NCBI GenBank assembly: GCA_020024915.1
Contig: JAHHSZ010000039.1
Location: forward strand, 1-16,613
DNA length: 16,613 nucleotides
Source: Fusobacterium sp.
Lineage (GTDB): Bacteria; Fusobacteriota; Fusobacteriia; Fusobacteriales; Fusobacteriaceae
Reading direction: 5' to 3'
In this document: positions 1 to 9,025 of the stretch, one piece after another
Layout of the letters: each line of letters opens with the position of its first letter
How positions within the stretch are numbered: the first letter of the stretch is position 1
The notes under the pieces: model-generated
Told to the model about the DNA's origin: nothing
The model's input: the letters and a program-made list of their open reading frames with translations, nothing else
Database searches by the model: none
Translations under genes and position numbers: made by a program

Positions 1-43
1 CTTTTATATCCCATTATCTTCTTTCAACTGTTCTATAATATCT
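1..43. other. Window edge downstream of addA
   Basis: This short stretch follows the addA stop codon on the minus strand. No hairpin terminator is visible, so transcription may continue past the window edge. A minus-strand ATG at positions 14-12 could begin the next gene, but only about 14 bases of it are visible and the upstream purine stretch is a weak ribosome binding site. I do not call it as a gene. Confidence 0.3.
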
Positions 44-3000
44 CTACACATCTAACTCTATATACTCATTTTCTATTTCAAATTTTTCAATATCCTTATC
101 CATTTTAACCAACTTCTCAACTATAACTTTAGTATAGTTCTCTAACTGTTCCTCATCAAATTTTCCAGTTTTATAGTCAACTATAAGTATTTTTCCTTTA
201 CTCTCTCCATTAGGAAGTTTTATCATCAATCTATCAATCCTATAGTTTTTACTCTCTTCTCCCACTTTGTAATAGATTGGATACTCTCTATACACATAAT
301 CCCAATCATTTTCAAATATATTTTTACATTTTCTATGTATATACTCTATATTATTCGCAGATAGTATCTCTTTGATTGTTTTTTCTCCAAGCAAAGAGGC
401 ATATTTTGAAAAAGTCAATTTCTTAGCTAGTTCAACCTCAGCTTCATTCCAATAAAGAATATTTTCAAGGAAGTAGTGTACTATTATCCCTCTCAATCTT
501 TTTCCCTCTATCTGCAACGAGTGGGAGTATATCTTATCTAAACCCAATCTTTGATTCTTTTTTAACTCCTCTTTATACAATACTTCTGGAGTAGAGAGAT
601 CTAAACAAAATTCAACCCCTTTTTCAGTAATTATCTCCTCTCTATTCTCTATTATCAATTTTCCTGTGTTCATATTCTTCAATAATACATCATATGGAAC
701 TTTCTCACTATTTTCTACAACCACATAGATATTATTTTTAGGTCTAGTCAATGCAACATATAGGTTGTTTATCTCTTCATGCTCCTGTTTAATCTCTCTA
801 TCCTTTAAATAATCTACACCATCTATATTTTTTAATATGTTATTAAATTTATGATTTGTCAAAAGATATGATTTAACCTTTGAATATGTATCGTCCATCT
901 CCAGATAAAATTCCATTCCTTTATCTATATTTTTTCCTGAACTATTAGATATGAAATAGAATAACGTATCAAACTCCAACCCCTTAGATTTATGTATAGT
1001 CATCAAAGATACACTGTTCCCATTTCCACTTGAGATCTTTTTAAACTTATCTTTTTTTGTATTTTCCTCATACTCTATTAAAAAATCATCAAAATATTTA
1101 TACTCTTTCAAAAGTTTATAGAATCCAAAAATATTGAGAGTGTCCTCTTCACTTTGAAATCTATTTCCCACTCCTACACTTTTTAGTATCTCATAAGTTA
1201 GATATTCTGTCTCTCCAGCATATCTTTTATTTAAATTATATAAAGCTTTTAATGAATTAAATACATCCTTTTCTATATCAATTGTAACATCTTCATTCTC
1301 ACTATATAGATACTCCTCTATACACTCTTTTCTCTTTATTATCTCCTTTAGAGTCGGAGCCGATATGTTAATTAGATCTGATCTGAGAAAATCCAAAAGT
1401 GATAGAAAATCTTTTTTTACCAGCCAAGATATTAGATGATATACTCCAGTTATCCCCTTACTATCCACTATACTTGCATTGGAGTCTAATGTATATGCTA
1501 TCCCTCTCTCTCCCAAATAAAAAGCTATTTTCTCTAGAGTTTTCTTAGTTCTAGCTAATATACCAATCCCAGCATAATTGTTGTGAAAGTTTTTTTCTAT
1601 CTCATCTATCATAAGTTGAATAGAGTCTCTCTCATTTTCAGGAGTTATAAGTTTTACATAACCTTTTTTATCATTCTCTCTATAGTTTACCTCTGAAAAT
1701 TCCCAAATCTCACTTTCTTCACTAGTCTTAGCTATCTCGCTAAATACTGTATTTGTATATTTTACAATATTCTCCTTGCTTCTAAAACAAATGTCCAACT
1801 CTTCCTCTTCTCCATCTATGATCTGAGCCAAATTTTCAAATAATCTTTTCTCTCCACCTCTCCAACCATAGATACTCTGTTTTTCATCTCCAACACAGAT
1901 TATATTCTCACTTTTAGCCAAAATATTTTTCAATATTCTCCACTGTAAAATACTTGTATCCTGAAATTCATCTATAAATATACTCTTTAACTTTCCATCA
2001 ATAACTTCAAAAAATTCATCAGTCAGTCCATCTTCATCTAAAAATCCAAGCTCTCTCTCCTCCAAATACTTAAATGTATAGCTACTAATATCTGTATGTG
2101 TAAATCTCTTCTCTCTAAATTTTATTTCATCATAAATAGAGTATATTTTTTCAACTACCTTTAAAAGTTTATTCTCATATGGAATTATCAAATTATTATA
2201 CATAGCTTTTCCCAATTCCCTTTTAAAATCTTCATATAGATAGTTCAAATCTACAATATGTGAGTCTATATCCCCTTTTTTAGCTCTGACTTTTGTTCCA
2301 TTCCAAAATTTATCTTTCAAAAATGCAGAGTAATTACTCTTTAGATACTCATCTCTATCCTTTGCAGTAAAATATTTTTGACAATCTTTTTTTATCAAAT
2401 CTTGAAATGGTTTCCCCTTTATCTCAGCTACTTCTAAAAGTATCTCTTCCATCTTTTCTAGTAATCCATTGGTATCTTCATACTCAAATTCACTCTTTTC
2501 TTGGATCTTATCTCCTATCAATATGAATTTCCATCTCTGATTTATTATCTTTCCAATGAGATCTACATAGATATCCATATTCTTCTCGCTATTATCCTCT
2601 AAAAAGCTCTTAAAAAGGTTAAAATCCTCCCTATTTTCAAAAATTTTTTCAAAGGTTTTTACCAGCACTTTTCTATTCTCTTCCTCATCTATTATCTCAT
2701 ATGAGTAAATCTTTAAAAATGGTGCTATCGCCTTTTTAAACACTGTATTGGTAAATGAGTCTATTGTATAGATTTTTAATTTATCTTTATTTTCAACAAT
2801 ATTTTTATAGATTTTTTCTAATTTTTCAATGTCAAAAGAAAACTCTTCTCCATATATTTTCCTTATATTTTTCTCAATATCCTCTCTTTTTTCTGAATTT
2901 TCACATATATCTTTTAGAAATATCAAGATTCTATCCTTAATCTCTGCTGTTGCTTTTTTAGTAAATGTCATTACTAAAATATCTTTAAAATCTATTCCTT

Positions 3001-3085
3001 GTACCAAAGAAACTATGTATTCAAGAGATAATCTATAAGTTTTTCCCGTTCCAGCACTAGCCTTTAATATCAATTTTTTTCCCAT
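44..3085 (-). CDS. addA: AddA-like ATP-dependent helicase-nuclease subunit (UvrD/RecB superfamily 1)
   Basis: This is the predicted motor and nuclease subunit of the AddAB complex, which resects double-strand breaks to prepare them for RecA-dependent recombination. Superfamily 1 helicase motifs appear in order: Walker A (LILKASAGTGKT, residues 5-16), motif Ia (MTFTKKATAEIK, 39-50), Walker B (IDEFQDTS, 371-378), motif III (GDEKQSIYGWRG, 399-410), then MTIHKSKGLEFD and LYVALTRPKNN. The C-terminus carries a PD-(D/E)XK nuclease motif, VDYKTGK at 969-975. The length of 1013 residues is somewhat shorter than Bacillus AddA (about 1230). The start ATG shares a base with the addB stop (TAATG), which suggests translational coupling. 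The neighbouring AddB-like gene supports addA over a stand-alone UvrD or a RecBCD RecB, although sequence alone cannot fully exclude a divergent RecB-like enzyme. Confidence 0.85.
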   Translation of the reverse strand: MGKKLILKASAGTGKTYRLSLEYIVSLVQGIDFKDILVMTFTKKATAEIKDRILIFLKDICENSEKREDIEKNIRKIYGEEFSFDIEKLEKIYKNIVENKDKLKIYTIDSFTNTVFKKAIAPFLKIYSYEIIDEEENRKVLVKTFEKIFENREDFNLFKSFLEDNSEKNMDIYVDLIGKIINQRWKFILIGDKIQEKSEFEYEDTNGLLEKMEEILLEVAEIKGKPFQDLIKKDCQKYFTAKDRDEYLKSNYSAFLKDKFWNGTKVRAKKGDIDSHIVDLNYLYEDFKRELGKAMYNNLIIPYENKLLKVVEKIYSIYDEIKFREKRFTHTDISSYTFKYLEERELGFLDEDGLTDEFFEVIDGKLKSIFIDEFQDTSILQWRILKNILAKSENIICVGDEKQSIYGWRGGEKRLFENLAQIIDGEEEELDICFRSKENIVKYTNTVFSEIAKTSEESEIWEFSEVNYRENDKKGYVKLITPENERDSIQLMIDEIEKNFHNNYAGIGILARTKKTLEKIAFYLGERGIAYTLDSNASIVDSKGITGVYHLISWLVKKDFLSLLDFLRSDLINISAPTLKEIIKRKECIEEYLYSENEDVTIDIEKDVFNSLKALYNLNKRYAGETEYLTYEILKSVGVGNRFQSEEDTLNIFGFYKLLKEYKYFDDFLIEYEENTKKDKFKKISSGNGNSVSLMTIHKSKGLEFDTLFYFISNSSGKNIDKGMEFYLEMDDTYSKVKSYLLTNHKFNNILKNIDGVDYLKDREIKQEHEEINNLYVALTRPKNNIYVVVENSEKVPYDVLLKNMNTGKLIIENREEIITEKGVEFCLDLSTPEVLYKEELKKNQRLGLDKIYSHSLQIEGKRLRGIIVHYFLENILYWNEAEVELAKKLTFSKYASLLGEKTIKEILSANNIEYIHRKCKNIFENDWDYVYREYPIYYKVGEESKNYRIDRLMIKLPNGESKGKILIVDYKTGKFDEEQLENYTKVIVEKLVKMDKDIEKFEIENEYIELDV

Positions 3086-5703
3086 TACTCTCTACCTCTT
3101 CCACAAATATTATAATACTCACACATTTGACAAGTAGATTGCTTTTCAGCCCTCATATATTCACTAGCCTTCACAAAACTTTCAATCTCCTCTTCCAATC
3201 TCTCTCTAGTGAGTATTATCTTATCCTCTCTCTCAATCTTTCCTGACCAAGCATTGAATACCAATTTCTTAGCTTGTCCTGACTCACCATACAAGATTAT
3301 AGTATAGTAATCTAACTGTCCATCTTTCTTTGATCCTGTCTTATAGTCAATTATCTCATTCCCTAATTCACTCTCTATAACAAGGTCTGCTCTTCCTCTC
3401 AAGTATACATCTATATTTTCAGAATAGAATGGTTCTTTTTCATATGAACTTTTCTCACTTTGAAATCTTCTAATAGAGATTCCCTCATAGTTACTTCTTA
3501 AATCTCTAAAAAAATCAACTATATTTTTAGAGATAAGAGGTATCATTATATATTCACAATAGTTGTCCATATGTAATGGGATTTTGGCTCTCTCAGCTTT
3601 GAAAGCTCCCTGCATTCTCTCTAAAATTTCCTCATATCTAACTTCTCCTATTCCCTCTTGTAATACTCCCTTCCATATTGAATTCACAAACTCTTCTAAA
3701 ACTTTATGCACAATTATCCCCAATATTCTTATGTTTATGTCCTTATCTTCATACTTTGTATTATAGCTTAATCTCTCAATATTCATAAAATAGAATCTAA
3801 GTGGACAATCAACTAGATTTCCATAGTCATAAGCACCTATCACCAACTTCCCATCTTTAAAATCTTCTATCTCCTTTGGAAAAACTTCAATCATACTTCT
3901 GTCATAACCCAGTTTTTCTCCAATAAATGAGCTATTTAACATCTTCACTATTCCACCATCTTTTATTGGTGAATCCTCCAATAGAATTTTATTTTTCAAG
4001 ATTATCTCTTCTAAAAATGGTGATATATCTATACTTTGTGTTTCATCTTTTTTAGTTAATATTATAGCATCTTTTCCATTAAAAATAGCTTGGATAAACC
4101 TATATCTATCCTCTTCTCTTATCTCCTCTTTTGTCAGAATCCCCATTTTTTTTCTCTGTTTTTCTGTAAGTATCAAATTATCTCTAGTTTTTTTGGGTAA
4201 ATTATCATCTGTTATATCTATAAAATAGTTTACCTCATTTATCTCCTCACTATATCTTACAAAATCTAGAGGTTTTACTATTCCTATATCTTGACTATAT
4301 TTAAGATTATTTTTTACTGCCAAATCTTTCATATATTGAATTAGCAATCTATACAGACATATTCCTACCTTACTTCCAAAATATTCATCAAAACTCTCAT
4401 GTATCTTCATTACCTCATTACTCTTTATAATTCCAAATATTTCAAAGAATTTATCAAAAATATCCTCATTATCTAAATTTTCCTCTATAAATCTCTCCAA
4501 TTTAAGCTGTTCTTTTATATATGAATATAGTTCATTTGTATTACTTATAGTTGTTATACTCTCCAGATCAAATATCACTCTATTTAACTTTTCAATTAAA
4601 TCTATTGAGAAATTTTTCTCAAACCAACTATCTTGAAGAATTTTTCTAGATATATATTTATATCCTTCAATAGCACAACTATTTAATCTTTTAAAATCCT
4701 CATCTGAAATTCCATAATACTCTTTAAATATTCTATTCTCAAAGGCAGATAGCATTTGAAATAAATGGTAAGTTTTTCCCAATCTCTCCTCTTGACTATT
4801 TAATAAATCTAACTGTATATTTAAAAACTTATAAAGTCTGGTATCATTCATTGTAAATTTTTGCGAAGGAGCAAAGTGGTGTGGAAATATCTTTGAATAT
4901 CTATTTTTTTCAGGGACTGGAGAGTATATCTCACCTTTTTTTTGTTTTTTAAGATGAATAAGTAACAGTGCCTCTTCCAAATCACTTTTCAGATTATAGA
5001 CCTTTATATCTTTTATCTTTTCAGGAATTTTAACCTTTTTCAATCTTAGATTATCTTCATCAAAATCTCCTTTTTTCATTTGTAGGACTATCTCTACATC
5101 TATACTCTCTCCTAGCTTCATTATTATATCTCTGTACACTTTAGGAAATTCAACTATATCTACAAATACTATCTTTGAAAAATCCTTAATCCAATTATCA
5201 CTATAGTTTTCATAGCTTTCTACCCAATCACTTGGCAGGTAGTTATACTCTTTACACATTTCATCAAAAGCCTCTTTTATAGCCTCAAAATTTTCTAAAT
5301 ATCTTTTTTGCCATTTTGAACACTCCTCTAATTTTGTAATACCATTTATTAAAAGCTCTCTATAGTAATCAAAAAAATTGTTTGCTAAATCTATTATGTC
5401 ATAATAATTGCTTATTTCTAACTCCTCTTTTATACTGTGTGGTATACATTTGAAAAAGACTAAGATTCTCTTAGCCTCTTTTAAAATAATTCTATCTGTA
5501 TAAAAAATTCTATCTTTAAACTCTTCCATAGTAAGAAATGTAGGAATTGATTCTAAAAATCTATTGGAAGCTCTTTTAAAAAATATTTCCTTCATTCTAT
5601 TATCTAAAAAAACATAGAGATTTTTTTTAGCTTGAGTCTCTCTATTTGAGTAAAGTCCTAAAAATTTTATTCCATAATCTATATATCTAAAATTTACTCC
5701 CAT
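3085..5703 (-). CDS. addB: AddB-like nuclease subunit with iron-sulfur cysteines
   Basis: This is the predicted partner of AddA. The C-terminal region has a RecB-type PD-(D/E)XK nuclease motif (IDYKTGS, about residues 785-791). It also has the four-cysteine pattern of AddB iron-sulfur nucleases: one Cys before the nuclease core (VDCPLRFYF, about C633) and a C-terminal CxxCxxxxxC (C858, C861, C867). No Walker A motif is visible near the N-terminus, so this subunit is probably not an ATPase, unlike Bacillus AddB. I chose the ATG at 5703 (872 residues). It follows a strong GAGGAGG sequence by 3 bases and lies 11 bases after the MATE stop. An upstream in-frame ATG at 5736 would overlap the MATE gene by 22 bases and has a poorer ribosome binding site. 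Confidence 0.82.
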   Translation of the reverse strand: MGVNFRYIDYGIKFLGLYSNRETQAKKNLYVFLDNRMKEIFFKRASNRFLESIPTFLTMEEFKDRIFYTDRIILKEAKRILVFFKCIPHSIKEELEISNYYDIIDLANNFFDYYRELLINGITKLEECSKWQKRYLENFEAIKEAFDEMCKEYNYLPSDWVESYENYSDNWIKDFSKIVFVDIVEFPKVYRDIIMKLGESIDVEIVLQMKKGDFDEDNLRLKKVKIPEKIKDIKVYNLKSDLEEALLLIHLKKQKKGEIYSPVPEKNRYSKIFPHHFAPSQKFTMNDTRLYKFLNIQLDLLNSQEERLGKTYHLFQMLSAFENRIFKEYYGISDEDFKRLNSCAIEGYKYISRKILQDSWFEKNFSIDLIEKLNRVIFDLESITTISNTNELYSYIKEQLKLERFIEENLDNEDIFDKFFEIFGIIKSNEVMKIHESFDEYFGSKVGICLYRLLIQYMKDLAVKNNLKYSQDIGIVKPLDFVRYSEEINEVNYFIDITDDNLPKKTRDNLILTEKQRKKMGILTKEEIREEDRYRFIQAIFNGKDAIILTKKDETQSIDISPFLEEIILKNKILLEDSPIKDGGIVKMLNSSFIGEKLGYDRSMIEVFPKEIEDFKDGKLVIGAYDYGNLVDCPLRFYFMNIERLSYNTKYEDKDINIRILGIIVHKVLEEFVNSIWKGVLQEGIGEVRYEEILERMQGAFKAERAKIPLHMDNYCEYIMIPLISKNIVDFFRDLRSNYEGISIRRFQSEKSSYEKEPFYSENIDVYLRGRADLVIESELGNEIIDYKTGSKKDGQLDYYTIILYGESGQAKKLVFNAWSGKIEREDKIILTRERLEEEIESFVKASEYMRAEKQSTCQMCEYYNICGRGRE

Positions 5704-5714
5704 TCTCTCCTCCT

Positions 5715-7073
5715 CTATACATTTACATAGCTCCATCTTCCTTTTTTAAACACTCTATAACAAGCTATACTTCTAAAAGCTAAGTCTATTGTCATAACTA
5801 TCCAAGCCCCTGATAATCCTGTATCCATCTTATATAGGAAAAAATATGTAAGTGGTATTCTTATTATATACATTCCTATTGCTGTTATCCACAATACAGC
5901 TTTTGTATCTCCAGCTCCTCTCAAACACCCACTTAAAACCATTGATACTGCTTGAAATGGTTGACATATAGAGACCAATCTTAAAGCTATTGTTGCCATC
6001 TCTTTTATCTTTGGTTCATCTGTAAACATCTGTATTATTGTTCCTGGAATAATAAAGAATGTCAAACCAAAAAGAGACATCATAAAGATAGCTAGAGCTG
6101 TTGTTGCCATTGCATCTCTATGGGCATTTTTAGCTGATCCCTTCCCCAACTGTTGTCCCACTAGTGCCGTTCCAGCCACTGAAAATCCAAATCCCATATT
6201 AAATGAAAATGATTCAGCTGTAAGTGCTATCTTATGAGATGTGTATGCCATAGTTCCCAGTGAGATTACCATCATTTCAAATATTAACATACCTATTCTG
6301 AAAACCCCTTGTTCTACTGCAGCTGGTATTCCAACTCTTAAAATTCTTACAGACATATTTTTATCAAATAACTTTAATTTTCTTAATGGTATTGATACCC
6401 AAAATCTCTTTGTAAAGAATGTAGTATATATAAATATACAAGTTATCATTCCACGTGATAGAGTAGTGGCTATTCCTGCTCCCATTACTCCCCAACCAAA
6501 GACAAAGATAAATAAATAGTTAAATAGGATATTTGAGAATATACTCAAGATATTGGCTATCATAGGCATATTTGCTTTTGATATAGACCTATAAGCTGCA
6601 AAAAAAACTACGTTGAAACATAGAAACGGCATCCCTAAAAGTACAGTTGTATAATATTCACTAGTCATCTGTAGATTCATATCATTAGCTCTTCCTATCA
6701 CTTGCAAAGTCTTGTCCTTAAATATAAACAAAAGCAAAGTTATTCCTAAAGAGATAGGAAGAGAAAGTATTAAACTTTGAGCCATAGCACTCTTTCCCTC
6801 TTTTTTATTATTAGAACCATAAGCCCTACTCACTAAAGCAGTTGTTCCAATACTTACAGCAAAGAATATGGGAAGAACAGCATTGATAGGGGCATTTCCT
6901 ACTCCTACTGAACTTATTGCTTCAGCTCCAAGCTTTCCAACCATAAGCATATCAAAAAATCCTAACAAAGTCTGTGCAAAAAGATCTGTAATGGCTGGTA
7001 AAGCTATTGTCATAATTGCTAAAAAAACTTTTTTGTTTTTTTTCCATTCTCTTCTTAAATACATCTTAATCAT
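5715..7073 (-). CDS. MATE family multidrug/toxic-compound efflux transporter
   Basis: This is a predicted inner-membrane cation-coupled antiporter that exports drugs or metabolites. It has 452 residues, the normal MATE length, with about 12 hydrophobic segments in two repeats. The N-terminal half has the typical helix-1 region (ALPAITDLFAQTLLGFFDML) and the MVGKLGAEAISSVG motif. The C-terminal half has AVEQGVFRIGMLIFE, VAGTALVGQQLGKGSA and a conserved SGCLRGAGDTK segment. The substrate cannot be inferred. The ATG at 7073 has GGAG only 2 bases away, and a second ATG at 7064 sits 11 bases from the same GGAG, so the start is uncertain by three codons. It is the first gene of a probable operon with addB and addA. 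The pairing with DNA repair may be incidental. Confidence 0.88.
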   Translation of the reverse strand: MIKMYLRREWKKNKKVFLAIMTIALPAITDLFAQTLLGFFDMLMVGKLGAEAISSVGVGNAPINAVLPIFFAVSIGTTALVSRAYGSNNKKEGKSAMAQSLILSLPISLGITLLLFIFKDKTLQVIGRANDMNLQMTSEYYTTVLLGMPFLCFNVVFFAAYRSISKANMPMIANILSIFSNILFNYLFIFVFGWGVMGAGIATTLSRGMITCIFIYTTFFTKRFWVSIPLRKLKLFDKNMSVRILRVGIPAAVEQGVFRIGMLIFEMMVISLGTMAYTSHKIALTAESFSFNMGFGFSVAGTALVGQQLGKGSAKNAHRDAMATTALAIFMMSLFGLTFFIIPGTIIQMFTDEPKIKEMATIALRLVSICQPFQAVSMVLSGCLRGAGDTKAVLWITAIGMYIIRIPLTYFFLYKMDTGLSGAWIVMTIDLAFRSIACYRVFKKGRWSYVNV

Positions 7074-7197
7074 CTCTCCATTTTTTAATGTTTTATTTTA
7101 ATTTTGTTTCTCATTTTTTCTTGTTATTAAAAGCTAATCAAATCTATCTACATCTACCACTTCAAAGATATAGTTTTCAAAATCTATAACAGCATAT

Positions 7198-7257
7198 TTT
7201 TTATGCTAATAAAAATTTCTCCTCTTAAATCTATCAAATTTTTACTTTTTATGCTAA
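7198..7257. repeat. 12-bp direct repeat TTTTTATGCTAA, two copies
   Basis: Identical copies lie at 7198-7209 and 7246-7257, starting 48 bases apart. The first copy also forms a small inverted repeat with AGCAT at 7191-7195. The second copy overlaps the candidate extended -10 of the TSUP operon, so the pair could be an operator for a local regulator, or chance in AT-rich DNA. Confidence 0.35.
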
Positions 7258-7260
7258 AAT
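7252..7260 (+). promoter_or_regulatory. Candidate extended -10 promoter for the TSUP-DMT operon
   Basis: The sequence TGCTAAAAT fits an extended -10 element (TGnTAtAAT with one mismatch), about 65 bases upstream of the TSUP ATG. No good -35 box is present at the right distance, so the call rests on the extended -10 alone. Confidence 0.35.
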
Positions 7261-7278
7261 AATTTTAGTTGCAGTATG

Positions 7279-7284
7279 ATTATA
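7279..7284 (-). promoter_or_regulatory. Candidate -10 box for the MATE-addB-addA operon
   Basis: A perfect TATAAT lies on the minus strand. The hexamer 17 bases upstream (ATGCAA) matches the -35 consensus poorly. If used, it would give a leader of about 200 bases ahead of the MATE gene. Confidence 0.25.
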
Positions 7285-7325
7285 ACATATTTTAATAAAA
7301 GTTGCATTGAGTTTAAGGAGGTTTT

Positions 7326-8039
7326 ATGTCATATTTAGAAATTTTAGGAATGATTGGATTAGGAATTGGTTGTGGACTTAGCAAACTTGGAATTCCAACT
7401 GGTTTAATTTTCTCACCTATCTTAGCTAGCATATATGGTGGTAAAGCTTCAGCAGGAATTATAATTATACCTGTACTTGTTTCAGATCTCACAGTTATGT
7501 ATATATATAGAAAAAATGCTGATAAAAAAGTAATCTTAAAGATACTTCCTCTTACATTTTTAGGAATAATTGTCGCAGTAATTTTTGGAAAATATATATC
7601 AGATGAAATTTTTAAACAAAGTATGGGAATAATAATTTTAGTCACTGGAATTATTACTTTAATGAAAAACTTTAAAATTGATTTTTCCAAATTGAGTATT
7701 TTATTTGGTTTTTTAGGTGGATTTGCTTCATTTATTGGGAATGTATCTGGTCCTTTGATGAGTATATATCTTTTAAATATAGAAATGGATATAAGTAAAT
7801 TTTATGGTACTAGAACTTGGTTTTATTTTATACTTAATCTTATCAAAGCTATTCTATATGCAACTGTTTTAAAAAATATACATTTTGAAACTTTTAAATT
7901 GACAAGTGTGGCTATTCCATTTGTTTTTATAGGAGTTTTTGCAGGAAAATACTTTGTTGAAAAGATGAATCAAAAGCTTTTTGAAAAATTCATTGTCATA
8001 CTTAGTATAATAAGTGGATTAAAGTTATTATTCTTTTAA
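7326..8039 (+). CDS. TSUP (TauE/SafE) family membrane permease
   Basis: This is a predicted inner-membrane transporter of the sulfite exporter TauE/SafE superfamily, whose members move sulfur-containing or organic anions. The protein has 237 residues, typical of the smaller TSUP members, and about 7-8 hydrophobic segments. It starts with a glycine-rich helix (IGLGIGCGLSKLGIPTG). The second half has a matching pattern (LGGFASFIGNVSGPLMSIYL), as expected from the internal duplication of this family. The ATG has AAGGAGG 4 bases upstream. The EamA-type gene begins 15 bases after its stop, so the two are probably one operon. The substrate is unknown. Confidence 0.82.
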   Translation: MSYLEILGMIGLGIGCGLSKLGIPTGLIFSPILASIYGGKASAGIIIIPVLVSDLTVMYIYRKNADKKVILKILPLTFLGIIVAVIFGKYISDEIFKQSMGIIILVTGIITLMKNFKIDFSKLSILFGFLGGFASFIGNVSGPLMSIYLLNIEMDISKFYGTRTWFYFILNLIKAILYATVLKNIHFETFKLTSVAIPFVFIGVFAGKYFVEKMNQKLFEKFIVILSIISGLKLLFF

Positions 8040-8054
8040 AATCAAGGAGGAACT

Positions 8055-8963
8055 ATGAATATAAAAGAAAAACAAAATGAATTATCAGGTATAATTTACA
8101 TTTTATTTATGGGGTTTGGTTACCCACTAATTCGTTATATAAGTACAATATTTCACACTGTTAACACCAATGCTCTAATGTTTTTATCTGGTGGAACTCT
8201 TTTTATTTTAGTTTCATTTTTTAAATTTAAAAATGAATTGCACAAATTGAAAAATAATTTTTACTTACTTCCAAGATTATTTCTACTTGCATCATTGACA
8301 GCTGGGAACATGTACTGTTTTATTGGAGGACTTAGCAAAACATCTGCTTTGGCAGGTAGTATATTTGGAATATTGAGTATGCCATTTTCTATTATAATGG
8401 CTGCCATCTTTTTTTTTGATGAAAGAAAGAAAGTTAAAGAGTTACACTTTATTTTAGGTGGATTGCTAGCTTTAATAGGATCATTTATTTTTGTTTTAAC
8501 TGGTGCTTACAAAAGTTCATCTAGTTCAGATTTTTTACTTGGAATCACTCTTTTAACAGGAACAATTGTCATACAAACTCTACAAAGTTTTGTTGTTAAG
8601 GAAACATCTCGGCATCTACATTCTATGATTATCAGCAGTTTTTCATCTATTTTAACTAGTATTATTTTTTTCTTCATATCTATAATAACTGGAAATATCC
8701 ATGAACTTCTAACTGCTTCAAATGATGATATAATAAAAGTCCTATTAGCTGGTATGTACTCTATATTTGTAGGTATGGTTATGACATTTTTTATCATTCA
8801 AAAACAAGGAGTTGTTGTTTTAAATATTTTAAAACTTACTTTACCACCTGTTACAGCCATTATAGGTTATCTTCTATTAAATGAAAATATCACCCTATAT
8901 CAGGGTATAGGTGCTTCTTTTGTCCTACTTGGTTGTATTGTAGCTCTTCATAGAAAAAAATAA
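8055..8963 (+). CDS. EamA/DMT superfamily transporter
   Basis: This is a predicted 10-helix inner-membrane metabolite transporter, probably an exporter. It has 302 residues, the usual size for a protein with two EamA domains. The first half ends with the typical motif around AGSIFGILSMPFSIIMAAIFFFDERKK cut by the membrane boundary at FFFDERKK, and the second half repeats it at PPVTAIIGYLLLNENIT, followed by GIGASFVLLGCIVAL. AAGGAGG lies 6 bases before the ATG. It follows the TSUP gene closely. The substrate is not inferable. No strong terminator is seen between it and the next gene, although that gene has its own promoter. Confidence 0.82.
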   Translation: MNIKEKQNELSGIIYILFMGFGYPLIRYISTIFHTVNTNALMFLSGGTLFILVSFFKFKNELHKLKNNFYLLPRLFLLASLTAGNMYCFIGGLSKTSALAGSIFGILSMPFSIIMAAIFFFDERKKVKELHFILGGLLALIGSFIFVLTGAYKSSSSSDFLLGITLLTGTIVIQTLQSFVVKETSRHLHSMIISSFSSILTSIIFFFISIITGNIHELLTASNDDIIKVLLAGMYSIFVGMVMTFFIIQKQGVVVLNILKLTLPPVTAIIGYLLLNENITLYQGIGASFVLLGCIVALHRKK

Positions 8964-8985
8964 TCTTTTTTATAATTGAATTTTA

Positions 8986-8994
8986 TGGTATAAT
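8986..8994 (+). promoter_or_regulatory. Extended -10 promoter for the PhnA/YjdM-like gene
   Basis: TGGTATAAT is a perfect extended -10 (TGnTATAAT). The region 17 bases upstream is a T-tract, not a clear -35. It lies 32 bases before the ATG, after the stop of the EamA gene, and suggests independent transcription. Confidence 0.55.
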
Positions 8995-9025
8995 ACTTAA
9001 GAAATTTTTTTATGGAGGAGATTGA

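Larger units (their letters stand above)
7074..7325. other. Divergent intergenic region between the MATE and TSUP genes
   Basis: The region is AT-rich and separates two divergent transcription units. It contains a 12-base direct repeat, candidate promoters for both sides, and an open frame of about 23 codons on the minus strand (7205-7134). That frame reads AVIDFENYIFEVVDVDRFD at its end, preceded by a stop, and has no start codon. A purine-rich AAGAGGAG (7226-7219) precedes it, but in a different frame. It may be a decayed small gene or chance. No RNA gene was recognised. Confidence 0.35.

Noticed and set aside
12..14. ATG of a possible next gene at the left edge
   Set aside because: Only about four codons are visible and the upstream ribosome binding site is weak.
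5704..5736. Eleven extra codons at the start of addB (ATG at 5736)
   Set aside because: They overlap the MATE coding end by 22 bases and lack a good ribosome binding site, while the ATG at 5703 has a strong GAGGAGG just upstream.
7313..7690. 125-codon open frame opposite the TSUP gene
   Set aside because: It is an antisense shadow of a well-supported membrane protein gene with a strong ribosome binding site. The Ile/Pro/Lys-rich composition is an artefact of the complement.
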